DNA of 64,000 nt from Streptomyces sp. NBC_00286. Lineage in GTDB: Bacteria; Actinomycetota; Actinomycetes; Streptomycetales; Streptomycetaceae. The stretch's first letter is position 1; the number at the start of each line of letters is the position of its first letter. Shown here piece by piece: positions 63,018-64,000 of the stretch. The position numbers and the translations under genes are program-made. The DNA lies in NCBI RefSeq assembly GCF_036173125.1, contig NZ_CP108054.1:1488001-1552000 (forward strand), given 5' to 3'. The notes below the pieces were generated by a model that was not told where the DNA came from, did no database searches, and saw nothing but the letters and a program-made list of their open reading frames with translations.

Positions 63018-63246
63018 CGGCTGCGGGCCCGTTGTGGCTGGTCGCGCAGTTCCCCGCGCCCCTGAAAGGGCGGGGCTTCGCCCCAGCCCCCGGGTCGCAG
63101 GACGGCTGCGGGCCCGTTGTGGCTGATCGCGCAGTTCCCCGCGCCCCTGAAAGGGCGGGGCTTCGCCCCAGCCCCCGGGTCGCAGGACGGCTGCGGGCCC
63201 GTTGTGGCTGATCGCGCAGTTCCCCGCGCCCCTAACGGGGCGCGTG
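63018..63246. repeat. 85-bp tandem repeat of the dispersed intergenic element
   Basis: CTGCGGGCCCGTTGTGGCTG begins at 63021, 63106 and 63191, a period of 85 bases. Each copy continues through TCGCGCAGTTCCCCGCGCCC to a GGGCGGGGCTTCGCCCCAGC foldback, which the last copy lacks. The element is in the reverse orientation to the copies at 1.7 and 52.4 kb. The remainder of the gap 62760-63385 contains the ROK operator and no gene. Confidence 0.8.
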
Positions 63247-63385
63247 ATTTACCGGCGCGCGGAAACGCAGCCGCCTGACGGCGGAAGGGGCCGTGTGCCG
63301 GCGCCCAATCGCCCGTCGCTCACGGCTCGCCCCAACCACCCCCAACCCAACCCAAGGCGAAACGCCACCGCAGAGAGGCACCCCC

Positions 63386-64000
63386 ATGCCCGGGCAGTCC
63401 ACCCGTACCACGCACCACCCGCTCCGCATCGATCGGCGACTGTTCCTGCGTAGCTCCGTGGGGGTTTCTGCGGGGCTTGTTGCCGCTCCGGTGGTTGGCG
63501 CGTGGCCGGCCGTGGCTGACTCGTCCCCTGCCAACTCCCCTGCTGCCTTTGTCGATTCGTATACCACCAACGTCGTTGCCAACCTGACCCCCGAGACCAA
63601 CGCGGCGGTTCGCATCCTCGGTGGCTTTGGCGAGATCTGGAAGACCGGGGCCGACTGGGACAGCGGTGTGCCGCTCATGGCCGATGTTCTGCGGGCCAAC
63701 ATGCGCTACAGCGTGCGGGTCACCAGCCGGCGGACCGACGCCGAGGGGAAGCTGGCCTTCATTCATGATCGCCAGCATCAGAGTTACGCGGTGATCGACG
63801 GACTGGGGCCCCTCGCCGAGCTTTACAAGAAGGGCGCTAAGGCGGTCACCGGCATTACGTCCGCGCCGGAGGGCGTCCCTGCGGGCAAGATCAACGACAC
63901 CATCCCGGCCGACGCTCCCGCGGGTTCCGCGCTCGGGGCCGGATCTCACGACTCGGAGTTGGGGAAGGTGGCCGAGCTGGTCGACGCCGTGCGTGGGCCG
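63386..64000 (+). CDS. Tat-exported protein, probable PAP2-family phosphatase (3' truncated)
   Basis: The frame is open to the end of the window, with 205 residues visible. IDRRLFLRSSVGVSAGLVAA (about 15-34) is a twin-arginine leader ending PAVADSS. The mature start (FVDSYTTNVVANLTPETNAA, then RILGGFGEIWKTGADW) resembles Streptomyces exported proteins annotated as PAP2-type phosphatases, whose catalytic motifs would lie beyond the window. ATG 63386 has AGAGAGG upstream. The family call therefore rests on resemblance of the N-terminal part only. Confidence 0.6.
   Translation, partial: MPGQSTRTTHHPLRIDRRLFLRSSVGVSAGLVAAPVVGAWPAVADSSPANSPAAFVDSYTTNVVANLTPETNAAVRILGGFGEIWKTGADWDSGVPLMADVLRANMRYSVRVTSRRTDAEGKLAFIHDRQHQSYAVIDGLGPLAELYKKGAKAVTGITSAPEGVPAGKINDTIPADAPAGSALGAGSHDSELGKVAELVDAVRGP

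Overview
The window is very GC-rich, with GTG and TTG starts, twin-arginine lipoproteins, many one-component regulators and abundant secreted carbohydrate enzymes. This is the profile of a Streptomyces-type actinomycete chromosome. No rRNA, tRNA, CRISPR array, intact insertion sequence or phage gene was seen. The gene content looks like an accessory, carbohydrate-utilising chromosomal region rather than a plasmid.

Layout. 0-1.6 kb: the end of an SsuC-type ABC permease and its ATPase. 1.8-10.7 kb: an orphan MmyB-type ligand-binding protein, then two convergently arranged copies of a three-gene module (EspR-like XRE regulator, HEXXH protein, 7-TM MAB_1171c-like protein). The second copy has an extra 7-TM paralogue and a FAD monooxygenase. 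This is the best candidate here for an undescribed system. 10.9-14.4 kb: a small unknown protein, a MITE-like palindromic element, a phosphopantetheinyl transferase, an ATP-grasp enzyme and a sulfotransferase. 14.6-30.8 kb: a glycan-utilisation locus with GH38, GH4 and DeoR genes divergent from a PfkB kinase, an ABC sugar importer, a GH2 enzyme and two Tat-exported phosphoesterases. 30.9-33 kb: an HTH-TM-peptidoglycan-binding-lysozyme-like fusion and a secreted I36-type inhibitor. 33.1-38.5 kb: a CoA-linked catabolic operon (MaoC, acyl-CoA ligase, amidohydrolase, SDR) divergent from a MarR gene, then an IclR regulator. 38.5-39.5 kb: a 61-bp tandem repeat array. 39.5-42.8 kb: a sulfatase and a secreted GH16 glucanase with a LacI-type operator. 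43-47 kb: opcA, gnd, a histidine phosphatase and a pentapeptide-like membrane protein. 47-47.9 kb: a graveyard of decayed gene ends. 47.9-50.5 kb: a TetR/MFS efflux pair. 50.5-55.7 kb: a shikimate/quinate catabolic set (3-dehydroshikimate dehydratase fusion, shikimate dehydrogenase, TetR, MHS-type importer). 55.7-56.2 kb: a tandem triplication of the junction between two convergent genes. 56.2-62.8 kb: a second ABC sugar importer with a ROK repressor and an unrecognised toroid-like protein. 62.9-64 kb: an 85-bp tandem repeat and a truncated Tat-exported protein, probably PAP2-family.

The two ABC sugar importers have no ATPase gene beside them. In Streptomyces such importers commonly share one distant ATPase (MsiK), so this is normal. 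Several divergent promoters carry inverted repeats that look like operators for the adjacent regulator (XRE, MarR, TetR, ROK). One GC-rich intergenic repeat family, ending in a GCGCCCC/GGGGCGC hairpin, recurs at least six times and has expanded into tandem arrays at 38.5 and 63.0 kb. Assignments rest on reading translated motifs; no database search was run.
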